A stretch of 64,000 nt of DNA from Coniella vitis (lineage: Eukaryota > Ascomycota > Sordariomycetes > Diaporthales > Schizoparmaceae). This document shows positions 47,567 to 59,270 of the stretch, piece after piece. The first letter of the stretch is position 1, and every line of letters starts with the position of its first letter. A program made the translations under genes and the position numbers. The DNA is taken from the NCBI GenBank assembly GCA_011317545.1, contig WUJK01000010.1:1612001-1676000 (forward strand). Reading direction: 5' to 3'. The notes under the pieces were generated by a model that was not told where the DNA came from, ran no database searches, and worked only from the letters and a program-made list of their open reading frames with translations.

Positions 47567-50500
47567 CGTATCGTGGGCGATGCTGCGTCTGCCGAATTGG
47601 GAGACGGGGGTGCTAATTTCGATAGTGAGATGACTGGAGATATCGATGATCGAGCCACAACCGCGATAGGAGGGGGACTTTAGTTGGCTTGTTGTGCACA
47701 AGGAGAAGGAGAAGAAGGAGGAGCAGGAGGAGGAGGAGGGCCAGCAGCTGTAGTCGGGACACAAGCCAAGTAATTCCCAGCGGCGCCGACAGTAGGTTAT
47801 GAATAAAAACAAAACCACAAAATTGAGGGACCGAGCACCGAAAAAAGGTGACGTGCCGATGGCGTTGATGGTGGTGTGGCCGTCGTGTCAGGCCAGGAGA
47901 TGCAACTGCAAACTGCAAAAGACGGTGGAATTTCTGTTAGGGAGAGAAGAGAGGCAGAGGTGAGAGTCTTATTAAAAGCGATAATCAGGACCAAGGGAAC
48001 CAACCACCATCCACATCAAGCACCAAAAGGCCTCGAGATTCCAAAACATCCTGAGGATGGATGGACAATCCGAGCCTCGCAGCTCGGCGCCCATCGAAGC
48101 GTTTGGAAGCCTGTAAACCCATCCCACGCTTCTAGGCCATAGTGGGGCAGGAAAAGTACCGCCGCCAGCCAGACTCGCGGGGACAGGTACATGCAAGCTT
48201 GCGACATGATGCAGTCGTGACTGCCAACAATCGTCAAACTGGGCAGCAACTTCAGGACGTTTTGCTCCTAACAGCATGCAGCCCGCGCCTTCCTGCTGTA
48301 CTACATAGTACATACATGATATTATGCGCTGTACAGTACTTACCAAGATACCCAGATCCGGCGGCTTCTAAGTTGACAAATACTATGTACAGCACGACAC
48401 AGCGCAGCACAGCACAGTGGACAGCGGTGAAGGCCAGTGGGGGTTCCCAACTCAGGGGACTGAGAGGGTACATGGTTAAATGATTTCTAAACTGCAACAT
48501 TCCCCCCCCCCCCCGAGGCATTTCCGACATACGATTTATATACACTGACGACACTGATACTAGCGTTATTCGTTGACTGAGCTTAATGAAACGAAAAGTT
48601 GCCGCCCTTTTGGTTGTTTATTGACGACGGCCGACTTCAGCCCAGATGCAGCGAGCAAACCAACGAGGGGCTGTCAGGTCCAGAGTAGGTGCAAGCTTGC
48701 GATGACGTGCCTGGGCGAGCTTTTTGATTGGTTGCTTGCTACTGTGTACATACTAAGTAGTAGCAGTGGGCTAGTAGAGACTGGTCCAGAATGGACTCAG
48801 GCTGCGGGATTGCTAATTCCATGGCCTGTGTGGTTCTGGTACCGCTGATAGCAACCCGCTGTGGCAGCTATCAAATGCCAGATACTGTGTGAGAGTCTGC
48901 ATATGACGTAGCCGTAGCCTGCAATACTTGATCCTGATACTACTGTGTATGTGGAAGTACATAATACGGAGCACACAGCGCTAGACAGCCTCAGCCACTC
49001 TTCTCAATGCATACCAACCAAGGATTTCATGATGTTCAGATCATTTTTCAAACAAATAGCAGGTCTCTTGGGGCTGGTTTTTGCAACACCATCAAAAGAA
49101 TTGCAACTGCAGTCTCTTCATTTATACTCCTGATACTATCTTGTTAGCGCAAACCTTGAGAGGACACCTGGGCAGTCCAATTAGGGGGGCAGCCCGTTCA
49201 GGGGCACGTACGTGTTAGTTGTGATTGTAGTTACGAGGGGAAGGAAAGGAAGGAGGGGCAGCCGAGGGGCAGCGAGGGGCACAAGCCGCAGGGAGGATTA
49301 ACCGCGACCGGTACAATGTACTTCTACTCCCTCACGCAAGGGCAGTCAGTCACTGCCCCTGACATGGGGATCCCATGTATTTCCCCATACTCGGCTTCCC
49401 CAGAGGTACAAATCCAATACGTGGGTATCTCTTCTCAGCACTGTCCGACTACTACTATAGTATAAGTGCATGGTATTGGCCAGCCACACCCACTGACGTA
49501 AGGTGGGATCGTCGATGGCATTTTCCAAAACTTCACTCGAGCCCGTCAGACACTTACTAGGCACAAGCTGTACTGTATGGGCCATTGTACGTACTCATGA
49601 TGCATACCTGCCTGCCTGCTTGCCTCTCCTGCTGACTTCTCGATTTATTATATGCTTACTGCCTAACGATAGCAGTGCATTGCTTGCCGACTTTGACGAG
49701 CATGAGCAAGAGTGAAAAATGCTTCGATATTGACAGCGTGACAAATCATATTTACTGAAGGAAGAGGCAGAGGAAGAGGCTGTCAACGGCACGCTCTTAG
49801 AGCAAAAAAGAACATGAAACACACGAGCTGCCGTCTCGTGCCTTGAATTGGAGCGTCAATATCAAAGGCAGTCGGAGCGCTCTGTTGTGATCTGGTCTGC
49901 TGAGTTATCAACGGGCTCTTGCTGCCTTGTCGTTTGACCATCACCTCCTTGAGAACTTGAAGCTCGAGTGCTGGCAAGAAGTTCTCCTCAGGCCACAATG
50001 ATGAGACACAACATGTCGGAAGCCCACGTACGCAAGAGAATTATGACAACAGGCAGAGTCTATATCGTTCACACTGTCAGTTCTGCCTCGTTTCCCTTGT
50101 GAATCATACGGAACCAATGGCCCGCTGCATAGTGAGAAAAAGAAGGTATGCAAGTGCGAAGCCTTTCTTCACAACATGTCTTTGTGCGTTCTTTTATGGT
50201 TGTGCATCTCCCATGGCAACTCAACAGCAGGTACTGTTTCGAGCCTATGGATGGAAGTGAAAACACACGCTATAAGTTTTGGCAAAAAGCCCGTCATGGT
50301 ATTCTGTCCACCTGTCGACCTTGGAAGATAGCATCAATCAGGCACCTGATAGAAACTCACCTTTTCACAAGTGCTTTTTTAACGCTGTCAAGATATAATC
50401 GTCTGCGCTACTTGAGTTGTAGAATCATGAATGCCCGCAACGCAATCTAAATTATGAATAGGAAGGAGTGCTGCCTACATACTGGCAGTAAGTGGTGTAC

Positions 50501-50942
50501 TGACTTGTAAAGGACAATGAACGTCCGATTCCTGAGAAAACAACCGTAACCTGAACTTGAGAATCTTCAATAGTTATCACTTACCAGTCATATAAAGTGC
50601 CACGACATGGTCCCCAGAAGCTCATACGAATGGGCCATTCATATACATGCCTCATTGTGAGTAGGAAGAATGAATGGCTGCATTGAGGCACTCAGTAGGC
50701 TACACTTCCAATCTTTAGTCCTCGAGCCACCTACTCTTTTAAGAAAGCATACGGAGTTTACAACTTTTTATACCACACTATTATTATTCTTACATTCGAC
50801 TTTGTCTACATGCTTGACCTGTGAATGCAGTCCAACCCAGTCCACACACGTCAATGCCCATCCACAATTGACCAAACACAACCACACCGCACACGCGAAG
50901 CAGCAGCATTATCCCCACAAATATTACATATCGCAGGATAAA
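47567..50942. other. Intergenic region, no gene seen
   Basis: The left end holds the tps2 promoter with GGA/TCC repeats near 47700-47740. TACATAGT-type octamers occur near 48302 and 48382, and a C11 run near 48503. No tRNA or coding gene was recognised. The right end is the leader of the proline-rich gene. Confidence 0.45.
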
Positions 50943-51809
50943 ATGCCCAGGGAACCATACATAGAGCCTTTTGGCCCTCCTAGGAGCCATCGTCACCATG
51001 GTCGTCGCGAGCACCAAAGACAAGGCTATCCACCGCCTCCTCCGCCTCATCCTATGCAGTTCGCCGGACCTCCGCACCCAATGATGCAGCCTCTTGGGCC
51101 TTCGATATCGCTTTATCCACCTCCGGCATACGGCTTGCCACCCCAGATGCAGCCTTCCCCCCATCCTGCGTACGGTTATCCGCCTCCGATGCTGCAGCCT
51201 TTTCCACATCCTGCGCAGCCGTTCCCTCCTCCACATCGTCCCCCACCTTACCAGCAAGCCTACCAGTCCGACGATGCCTACGACTCAGAACCTCCGTCAC
51301 AGTCGGGTACAAACGCGCGTGTCCACGAATGGAGGGACCGAGTCTCGAGCCAAGAGCAGGAGGACCCTGCCTCTTCGCCCTCCCGCAGCGCTGGCAGGGG
51401 CCAAAGCCGGCGGCGGCCTTCCTCTTCTAGACGACGTGGTCATGGCAATGAAGGGGAGCGGCATAGGAGGGCTAGAGGTTCAGAAGGCGGACGAGGCGAT
51501 GATGGGAGTAGTGCGAGTAGCAGCACTGTGAACGGTAGAGGCCACGTCGAGCTGGCTGGCGATCCGCCCCCAGTCTATCGAAGAGGTTGCGTCGACTTGG
51601 AGGAGCCGCCTGCCGAGTACACCAGGGGGCCTACCCTCTCCATTCGGACTTCGGACGGGCGCCATGTTAGGATGTCTGGGGGACAGGGACAGAGCCATAG
51701 GGACGACGATGGGTATAGACTTCCTCCGCCTCCTCACTTCGAGGAAGGGTATCACACCAATGATTACCAGAACCCGTTTGCTCCTGGCACCCGGAATACC
51801 GGCGAATAA
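50943..51809 (+). CDS. Proline-rich, intrinsically disordered hypothetical protein
   Basis: An unbroken ORF of 288 aa from the ATG at 50943. An upstream in-frame ATG at 50670 would add 91 residues that look like leader sequence. No catalytic domain is recognised. The N-terminal half is Pro/His/Gln-rich with degenerate repeats around HPAYGYPPPM, HPMQFAGPP and HPAQPFPPPH. The middle is Arg/Ser-rich (RRRPSSSRRRG) and the C-terminal part contains short PPxY-like motifs (PPPVYRRG, PPAEYTRG, PPPYQQ), which in other proteins bind WW domains. A role as a WW-domain ligand or RNA-associated scaffold is only a guess. It is the last intact gene before the AT-rich block. Confidence 0.65.
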   Translation: MPREPYIEPFGPPRSHRHHGRREHQRQGYPPPPPPHPMQFAGPPHPMMQPLGPSISLYPPPAYGLPPQMQPSPHPAYGYPPPMLQPFPHPAQPFPPPHRPPPYQQAYQSDDAYDSEPPSQSGTNARVHEWRDRVSSQEQEDPASSPSRSAGRGQSRRRPSSSRRRGHGNEGERHRRARGSEGGRGDDGSSASSSTVNGRGHVELAGDPPPVYRRGCVDLEEPPAEYTRGPTLSIRTSDGRHVRMSGGQGQSHRDDDGYRLPPPPHFEEGYHTNDYQNPFAPGTRNTGE

Positions 51810-52301
51810 AAGCAGCACAATGCCAGTGCTATCGATCAGTGTCTTCTGGGAATCGGTCTACAGAGATTGGATTGTAGACAGAGCTAGTCGAATACAAGGC
51901 CGGGACGACGCATACCGAAGGGATATTGAGTAACAGACTGAAAGGCTGCCGTGAGAACCGAACAACGAAAGAGGAGTTCAATGGATGATCACATGCGCTA
52001 CAAGAGGTATTAATAGTGAAGTAAAGAGTCCAAGAATGTTTTCCAGACCTCAGAGGATGTACTGTTAATGCGCGACTATTATCTTCAGATCGCATATCAA
52101 TTCTCCCTGGGAATTCTAATCTCTAAGATATAGTAATATCAAAGTGATTACAATGCCCCAATGAAGACATGCCGTTCTTCAAGAAAGGGGGGGGCGTTGC
52201 TTGTCTTCTCAACCTCAACTTCCAAATTTAGCAAGAACTATTGTCCGATCCCTATTACAGAGACCCAAGTCAAGATGTTTACCAATCGAGTAGAAGTCAA
52301 G
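51810..52301. other. Spacer between the last gene and the AT-rich block
   Basis: Ordinary composition with a G8 run near 52185. It holds the 3' end of the proline-rich gene and the left edge of the retroelement block. Confidence 0.5.
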
Positions 52302-52498
52302 TTGTAATGATCCTTGCCTGAATCCCTGATTCTGGAAGTACCTATAAGTTATATATTAGCAGGCGGGGAAGTATTACCTTTAAGTCTTCGTACGTTATCG
52401 AGCAATATTAAGTATCACAAGTAATCAAGAGGGATTACCCTATTATATAAAATAATACTTAGATTTATAACTAAAGACTATAAGGAAACTATCTAATA
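52302..52498. repeat. LTR-like direct repeat, copy A
   Basis: About 197 bases, repeated 215 bases further on with a few G-to-A and C-to-T differences. It begins TGTAATGATCC after GTT, compatible with an LTR end. It still contains many CA and TG dinucleotides, so it is less mutated than the block to its right. Confidence 0.8.
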
Positions 52499-52516
52499 TT
52501 AAGTCGTAAACTCCTA

Positions 52517-52714
52517 TTATAATAATCCTTGCCTGAATCCCTGATTCTGGAAGTACCTACGAGTTATATATTAGCAGGCGAGGAAGTATTACCTTTAAGT
52601 CTTCGTACGTTATCGAGCAATATTAAGTGTTATAAGTGATTAAGAGGGATTACCCTATTATATAAAATAATACTTAGATTTACAACTAAAGACTATAAGG
52701 AGAACTATCTAATA
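52517..52714. repeat. LTR-like direct repeat, copy B
   Basis: Tandem partner of copy A, separated by 18 bases. The differences are mainly transitions such as TTGTAATGATCC to TTATAATAATCC, as expected from RIP. Confidence 0.8.
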
Positions 52715-53790
52715 GCTAGGAAATCCATCGTCCTTATATCCTTCCGTTATTCTATTCGTTAATATATAGCCTACCTAAGCCTATTAATACCTATAATTAC
52801 CTATTAACTATCCAATAGGTAATAGTAATCTCTTATAAGCTCTACCCTAACCCTAATTATATTATCCGTATTCCTTATATAAGAGATCCCTATCGGTCCG
52901 TTAAGGTTCCGATTTGCTAGTATATAATTACGCTAGCCTATTCCTATAACCTATATATTTATAGGTTATAATATTATCTCCCTTCTATTAGTCTTTATCC
53001 CTAAAGACCTATAGTATTTCCGTAAGTAATCCTGCTTAATATTCTTACTTCGGATTATACCTTCCTAATTCGTTATATCTTCTAGAATTATAAAATCGCG
53101 TACTACGAATCCGTCCTTATCCTTATCTAAGAAGTATACTACTACCTTAAATCGTTTTATATATATCGAAACCTAAGGTTACGAGGTTATACCTTACTTA
53201 TTATACCTAGAGGAGGGGTTAGTATATAAAATAGTTAATAGTATAAAAAGTTATACGTAGTATACTAAACGAAATCGTTCTTATAATACGTTATAAGTAC
53301 TAGTATCCTTATATAAATAGGTTTTTTTTTTTCGGTATTAGTACTAACTCCTTCCCTAATATCTAAGATAAATAACGAATTAATACGCCTAGATAAATAT
53401 AAGTTAGAGGAGGAGGAGCGTTTACTTAAGCGTTAAAGGGAACTTACCGATATATAAGCCCGTCTAATAGAGACTTTAGCTAGATTATCTCGTCTAAAGA
53501 AATAATAACGGTTTCTTTAGGAGAAGGGTATAAAGTTAGTAAACGCTAGTTTAAAAGAGGAGGAGCGTAAGCGAGTTACTAAGGCTATTTAAACCGTTAC
53601 TACTAAGGAGGCTATATTATCCGTATAAAATCCTTCGTTTAAGGGTATAGATTAGAATATATTAGCGGCGCCTAACGCTATAATTAATTAATCCGGATTT
53701 AATTTAGGGAGTCCGAGTATAGGTAATTCTTAATCCTTAATAAGGGTCTAGTTATTTCTATAGGTAGCTATTATAGTTAAGGATACGAGT
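52715..53790. other. Unresolved AT-rich stretch with a coding remnant on the + strand
   Basis: Between about 53385 and 53720 the + strand, read through stops, gives a charged coiled-coil-like sequence (LEEEERLLKR, ARLIETLARLSRLKK, NASLKEEERKRV). This looks like a degenerate fungal transposon-associated protein, but the family is not identified. The rest holds nothing I can read. Confidence 0.4.
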
Positions 53791-53863
53791 AGTCTTATAG
53801 CTTAATAGTTAGAGTTCCTAGTTTCTTATTAGGAGGTCCGGGGTTTAATTCCCTATAATACCT
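53791..53863 (+). pseudogene. tRNA-Arg(UCU)-like relic
   Basis: A 73-nt cloverleaf can be drawn. The acceptor arm pairs 53791-53797 with 53856-53862 (5 of 7 pairs). An A-box-like TAGCTTAATAGTTAGAG precedes an anticodon stem CCTAG/TTAGG with loop TTTCTTA (anticodon TCT at 53824-53826). The T-stem CGGGG/CCCTA closes a 7-nt loop, and GGTTTAATTCC is a B box with CG-to-TA changes. Most mismatches are explained by RIP transitions. A pyrimidine at position 37 is atypical. It could be a dead tRNA gene or the head of a SINE. Confidence 0.65.
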
Positions 53864-53888
53864 TCTCTATCTAAAGCTATAATAACTT

Positions 53889-56800
53889 TTATTTTTCGTA
53901 TTCTTTAATAAGGTTTAGGTATATATTCTTTAATAGTTCCTAAGTATTTTCCGAATTATCGTAGTTTTTCTATTTAATAAGGTATTATTTTCCGTATCCG
54001 CGTTTACGTAAGTCGAGAATCTATTTAACTTCGTATTATACTTATTCTAGTTCGATAATATCTATATTATACGAGAGTTCTATATCTTCTAATACTAGTT
54101 CGAGGAGTAAAATATAGAAGACCGGGTATAGGCGTATATATAGGATTTCTAATTTATAATTAACTAGTAAGATCTATCGTATAATTTTATAAGGTCCGAG
54201 TTTTTTATAATCGAGTTTATCGCTAGGTTTAGTAATTTTAATATTTTTACGGTTAAGGTAGATTTTATCTCCCTTTTATAGGATTAATCCCTTAATCCTT
54301 TTCTAATTAGTATATTTCGTTATCTATTCTTTAACGTCCTAAAGTATATATCGAGTATCTTCGTACGATTACTTAATTCTTTTAGTATATTAATCTATTA
54401 TTTCTATATTTCTACCTAATAGTATTTCGTAATATACCGTAGGGTTATATCTATAGAGTAGGAAGAATAGTGATTTTCCTATACTCGTTATATCTACGCT
54501 ATTATAAGCAAACTATATAGTTAGTAAAAGTTCGACCTAATTATCTTATTCGTAGTTAATATAATATCGTAGATACTATTCTATAATCTAGTTAATACGT
54601 TCTATTTATCCGTTTATCTAGGGATAAAATACCGTAGATATACGTTATATCGTTCCGAGGTATTTAGTAAGTAAGATCTAGAATTTTAATATAAATTTTC
54701 TATCTCTATTTAATATAATTTCCTAAGGTATTCTATAGTTAGTAATAATAATACGGAGGAATATATATACGAGTTCTTCTATAGTATTACTTTCTTTATA
54801 TAATAGGAAGTATATATACTTACTTAATCTATAAACTACTACTAAAATACTATCGTATTATACCTAAGTTAAGGGTTCTCGTAAAAGGGGTAGTTTAGTA
54901 ATAAAGTCTAGACTAATAGATAACTAAATAGTCGTAGGTATTAGTAGGGGTTATAATAGTCTATAAGGTTTATATCGTTCTATCTTATTCCGTTTATATA
55001 TATCGTAGTTATTAACGATATTTATAACTCGTTTCTTAAGGTTTAATAGGTTCTAATAACGTTAGATCCTTTTATAAGTTGCTCTAATTCCTTAGTATCT
55101 ATATACTAATACGCTATAAATACTTCTAATATAATCGTTTTATTCTAATATTATTATATTATCGAGGTTAGGTATTTCTCCTTCGATATATAGTATTACG
55201 TTAAGTTCCTTAGTAATAGATAGTATAGTAAGGTTACCTTCCGAATCTTTCTTAAAGATTACTATAATATCTTAGTCTTTATTATTACTATTCTTATAAT
55301 CTAACCGTCTACTAAGAGCGTTTACTCGTTCGTTTTCTTTACCTTTATAGTAGATAATCTTAAAGTCGAATTTTAATAGAAATTCGTACTATCTAACTTA
55401 TCGTTTATTAAGCTACTTTATTAAGGTAAATATCTAAAGGTTCTTATAATCCGTATATATAAGAATTTATTATTTTATACCGATAAGGTAGTATCGCTAT
55501 TCCCTAAAGGCTTCTATTATTACTATAAGTTCTTAATCGGGCGTTCCGTAGTTAAGTTCTAATCCGTTTAGCTTCTTATTAAAGTTACTAATTATCCGTA
55601 ATCGTCCTTTATCGTCTCGTTATCCAAATTATCCACCGAGTATATAATCTAATATATCTATCTCGATCTCGAAAACTTTATCTTAATCTACTTCGACTAG
55701 GATTAATTCTAATATAACTACGTCCTTAATTATACTAAAGGCTTTTTATACCTATTTATTCTAGTTAAAGGTAATATCCTTTTTCGTAAGTTCTATAAGT
55801 AGTATTATAATACTATTATAGTTCTTAATAAATTATCGGTAGAAGTTAGTATAGCCTAAGAAGGCTTTAATATCCTTAACGTTCTAAGGTATAGGCTAAT
55901 CCCTAACTACCTATACTTTATCTTTCTATATTTATATATACCCTAATATAATAATATATCCGAGATAATTAACTTTTTAGGTATTCTAGTTATATTTAGT
56001 AGGTTTTACTAAAGTCTTATTATCCTAAAGGATTTATAGGATTATCGTAACGTATTTCTAGTATTCTTCGAATATCTTTAAGTAAATAAGGATATTATCT
56101 AGGTAAGCGATTATAAAATAGTCGAGATATTCCTATAAGATAAAGTTTATTATTTCCTAGAATAATATAAGGGCGTTAGTAAGTCCGAATAATATAATAA
56201 GATATTCGAAATATCCGTAGTATATTCTAAACGCTATTTTCTATTCTTCTCCGGGTTTAATACGAATATATATATATCCTTCCTTAAGGTCGAGGGCTAT
56301 AAACTATTAGGCTCCTCTAAGTTTATCTCTAAGTTCTTTAAAGAGAGGTAAGGGGTATTAATTCTTAATTATAATATCGTTAAATTGCCGATAGTTAACG
56401 TATAATCGTAGTTTGCCGTTTTTCTTAAGTATAAATAGGATTAGGTATCCTACTAGTAAATATAAGGGTTTAATATAGCCTTTCTTAAGATTTTCGTCGA
56501 TATATTCTCTAAGTACTTTAAGTTTATCCTTATCTAATCTATAGATAGGAAAGAACTTTAGTTATTCTCCTTCTTTAAATAGGATCTTATAATCGTATAG
56601 GCTATACTCTAATAGGCCGTTATCGAATTTTCCTTAAAATAGTTTTATAAACTTCCGATACTCTTCTAATATACCGGAGAGGTTTTTAAATATATCTTTA
56701 TCTTATATAGTTACTATTATAAGGAGATATCGTTATACGTATTTAATTCCTTCTTAAACTTATCGCGATAATATATCCTATTATCTATAGAATCCTATTA

Positions 56801-59270
56801 TATTATATCCTAATCTATTATATCCCTTATTCTATTAAGTACTAACTATCGCTAGATCCTTCTCTATAAGCTATTAAGGTTTATTATATCTTAGGGTAGC
56901 TATTATCTTAGCTCTTCTCGATTTAGAGGTATATATAAATTCGTTTAAGCCCCTATTATCTAAATATCGTTTAATAATTAAATCCGATCCTACGCCTTTA
57001 ATTATAACCGCTTCTTAGGGAGGATTTTCCTTTCTTAATTATAATATATCTAAAATTAGTTTATATTATACGGTATCCGTAATATCGAAGTTTATTAATA
57101 TTATATATCTATAGATTATAATTAGTAATTAATTAGATTCTATATCGATAATACCTTAGCTATAAGCAACTTCTATACCTTCTATAGTACTAAGTTTATA
57201 GGGTTCTATCTTCTTCTTCTAAGGTATCCGTTCTTTATTAATAACGCTTAGGGATATAAAGTTTCCTTATACTCCGCTATCTAGGAGTATTATATAGTAT
57301 TTATCGTTAATTTATACTACGATTTTCAAATATTCGTATATCGAGCTATCTATTATATAAAGGGACTTTACCGTAAATCCTAATCGCTTATTATCCCTTA
57401 TAAGCGATCCTTACCTTTTAGGTTTTACTATTCTTACTATACTCTAAAGGCTACTATTTATATTAGGTTCTTAGCTTATTATATTCCGTATTATATATAT
57501 ACTATAGCTTATCGCTATAAGCGCGCTTAATTTTCTTCTTTTATATAGGGAGTTTATACTCCGGGCTAATTATCCTTAAGGTTATAGTAGGTATATACTT
57601 TATCCGCTAGGTATTCTATATAATCGGCGTACTTATAGAAGCTATAATATATAGGTTCTATATATACGGGCTTTATAAGCTTTTCCCTTTATTTTTATTC
57701 GCGTATTCTATACTAGTCGAGCGCTTTTTCTTATACGTAAGGTATATTTTAGGGTATCGTATATTAGTACTATTTTATTTATCGTATAATATATCCGTAG
57801 GGGGTATTATATATAAGGCTAATATTAGTATAGTTTTCCCTTATTCTAATTACTTTATAATAGTCGCTATTATCGTCGTTATAAGCGATAATACGTTACC
57901 CTAATTTATACGTAGGGAACTATTCGTTAGTTACCTTATATTAGAAGTATTATCTATAATTATATATAATATAGGTAAACTATACGATCTAGTAGTATTC
58001 TTCGTAGAGATAATTAATTCGTATATCTTCCCGTATAAGGGAGGTTTCGTCTTAATAGGTTATTATCCTAAATAATTCTCTAAGTATAATACTATAGATA
58101 AGGTAGTATATATCTCCTTTATTAATATCTTCGTTTATAAAGCTTTCTAATTCTAAGCTCGTTTCTTTATTAATAGTTTAGGTACTAATACTCTAACCGA
58201 TACTAAGCGTTTCCTATTATTCCGTAATTCCTATAATATTACTCTATAAAATATCCGTTTTATTAGGTAGTTTATACCCTTTTATATCGCGCTAATAGGG
58301 GTATTTCCTAATAAGCTAGGCTTATTATTCTATTACTAATCTTTTAAATAGACTGTTATCCGTTAGGAGAGGCATCCTTTAGGTAATTACGATTTATTAT
58401 TCCTTATAAGGTTTCTAAGGGAACTATCCTAAGCCTTACTTTACCGAGAGGTATATTATATAATTATCCTTATAATAGAAGGTCTAGTTAAGGAGTTTAT
58501 AATTAGGGTCGTCCGATACTTATTCTAAAAGCGAATTTTAGCTAGGAGTAGAGTCTATAATCTTACGTATTATAATATTAGCTTATCGTCCTTCGGGGAC
58601 TTTCTTAAATTCTCTAGGTTTCTTAGGTTATTAGTATTCTTATATAAAGTAGCCTATCCTACTATAATTAAAGTATTCCTTACTTATAGGTTTACGCTAA
58701 GCTATATCGAGCTCTATAGGTCCTATATATATAGTACCGCTAATTACCGTACCTTATTACTAGAAGCTATAGTTAATTATCTATTAAATCCGCCGTCCTA
58801 TATTAGCGTAATTCCTTTATATAATATAGCTTCCTCCTTTCTTACTTTTCTCTATACGTTTTTCGTAGAGACGGTTATCGATATAGATAGCGTTATTACT
58901 AAATATTATAAAGTCTTTAAGCTAGTCCTATTTAGAGATTTTATCCTTAACCTTATCCTTAAATCCCCTATAATAGTATTTTATAAGGTTCTTATCTTCC
59001 TAAGGGAGGCGTATTAAGAGTTACTTAAAGCAAACTATATAAGCTAAAGTAGACTTATTCTACTTAAGTTCTATAAGTTATTATACTATAGTTCGTTCTT
59101 CGTTAGGATCGCTAAATATTTCCTTAAGGATATATTTAAATCCTACGAATAAATCGAATATATTTTTAGTAATCGGCTTATATTAATCGAGGTTACCTAG
59201 ATATTTAATATAATTACAAAGTAAGGGTTCGTATATAAACGGGCATCGAGAGAGCGTTCGCAGTCTCGAT
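53889..59270 (-). mobile_element. Ty3/gypsy chromovirus relic 1 (gag-pol with chromodomain), RIP-inactivated
   Basis: Order on the minus strand, reading through stops: gag near 59230-58850 (EERTIV, EDKNLIKYYYRGFKDKVKD), a poorly readable nucleocapsid/protease zone, reverse transcriptase at 56480-55790 (NGKLRL, FIALDLKEGY, AYLDNILIY at about 56108-56081, AFLGYTNFYR), RNase H, integrase core at 55060-54390 (SLDFITKLP, DSILVVVYRLSKYIYF, FAYNS), then a GPY/chromodomain end at 54300-53889 (LGPYKI, YEVK.ILDLRKRG, KNYDNSENT.E). The stop is at 53891..53889. The active-site YLDD has become YLDN. Dozens of in-frame stops rule out function. Matching LTRs were not found at either end. Confidence 0.88.
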
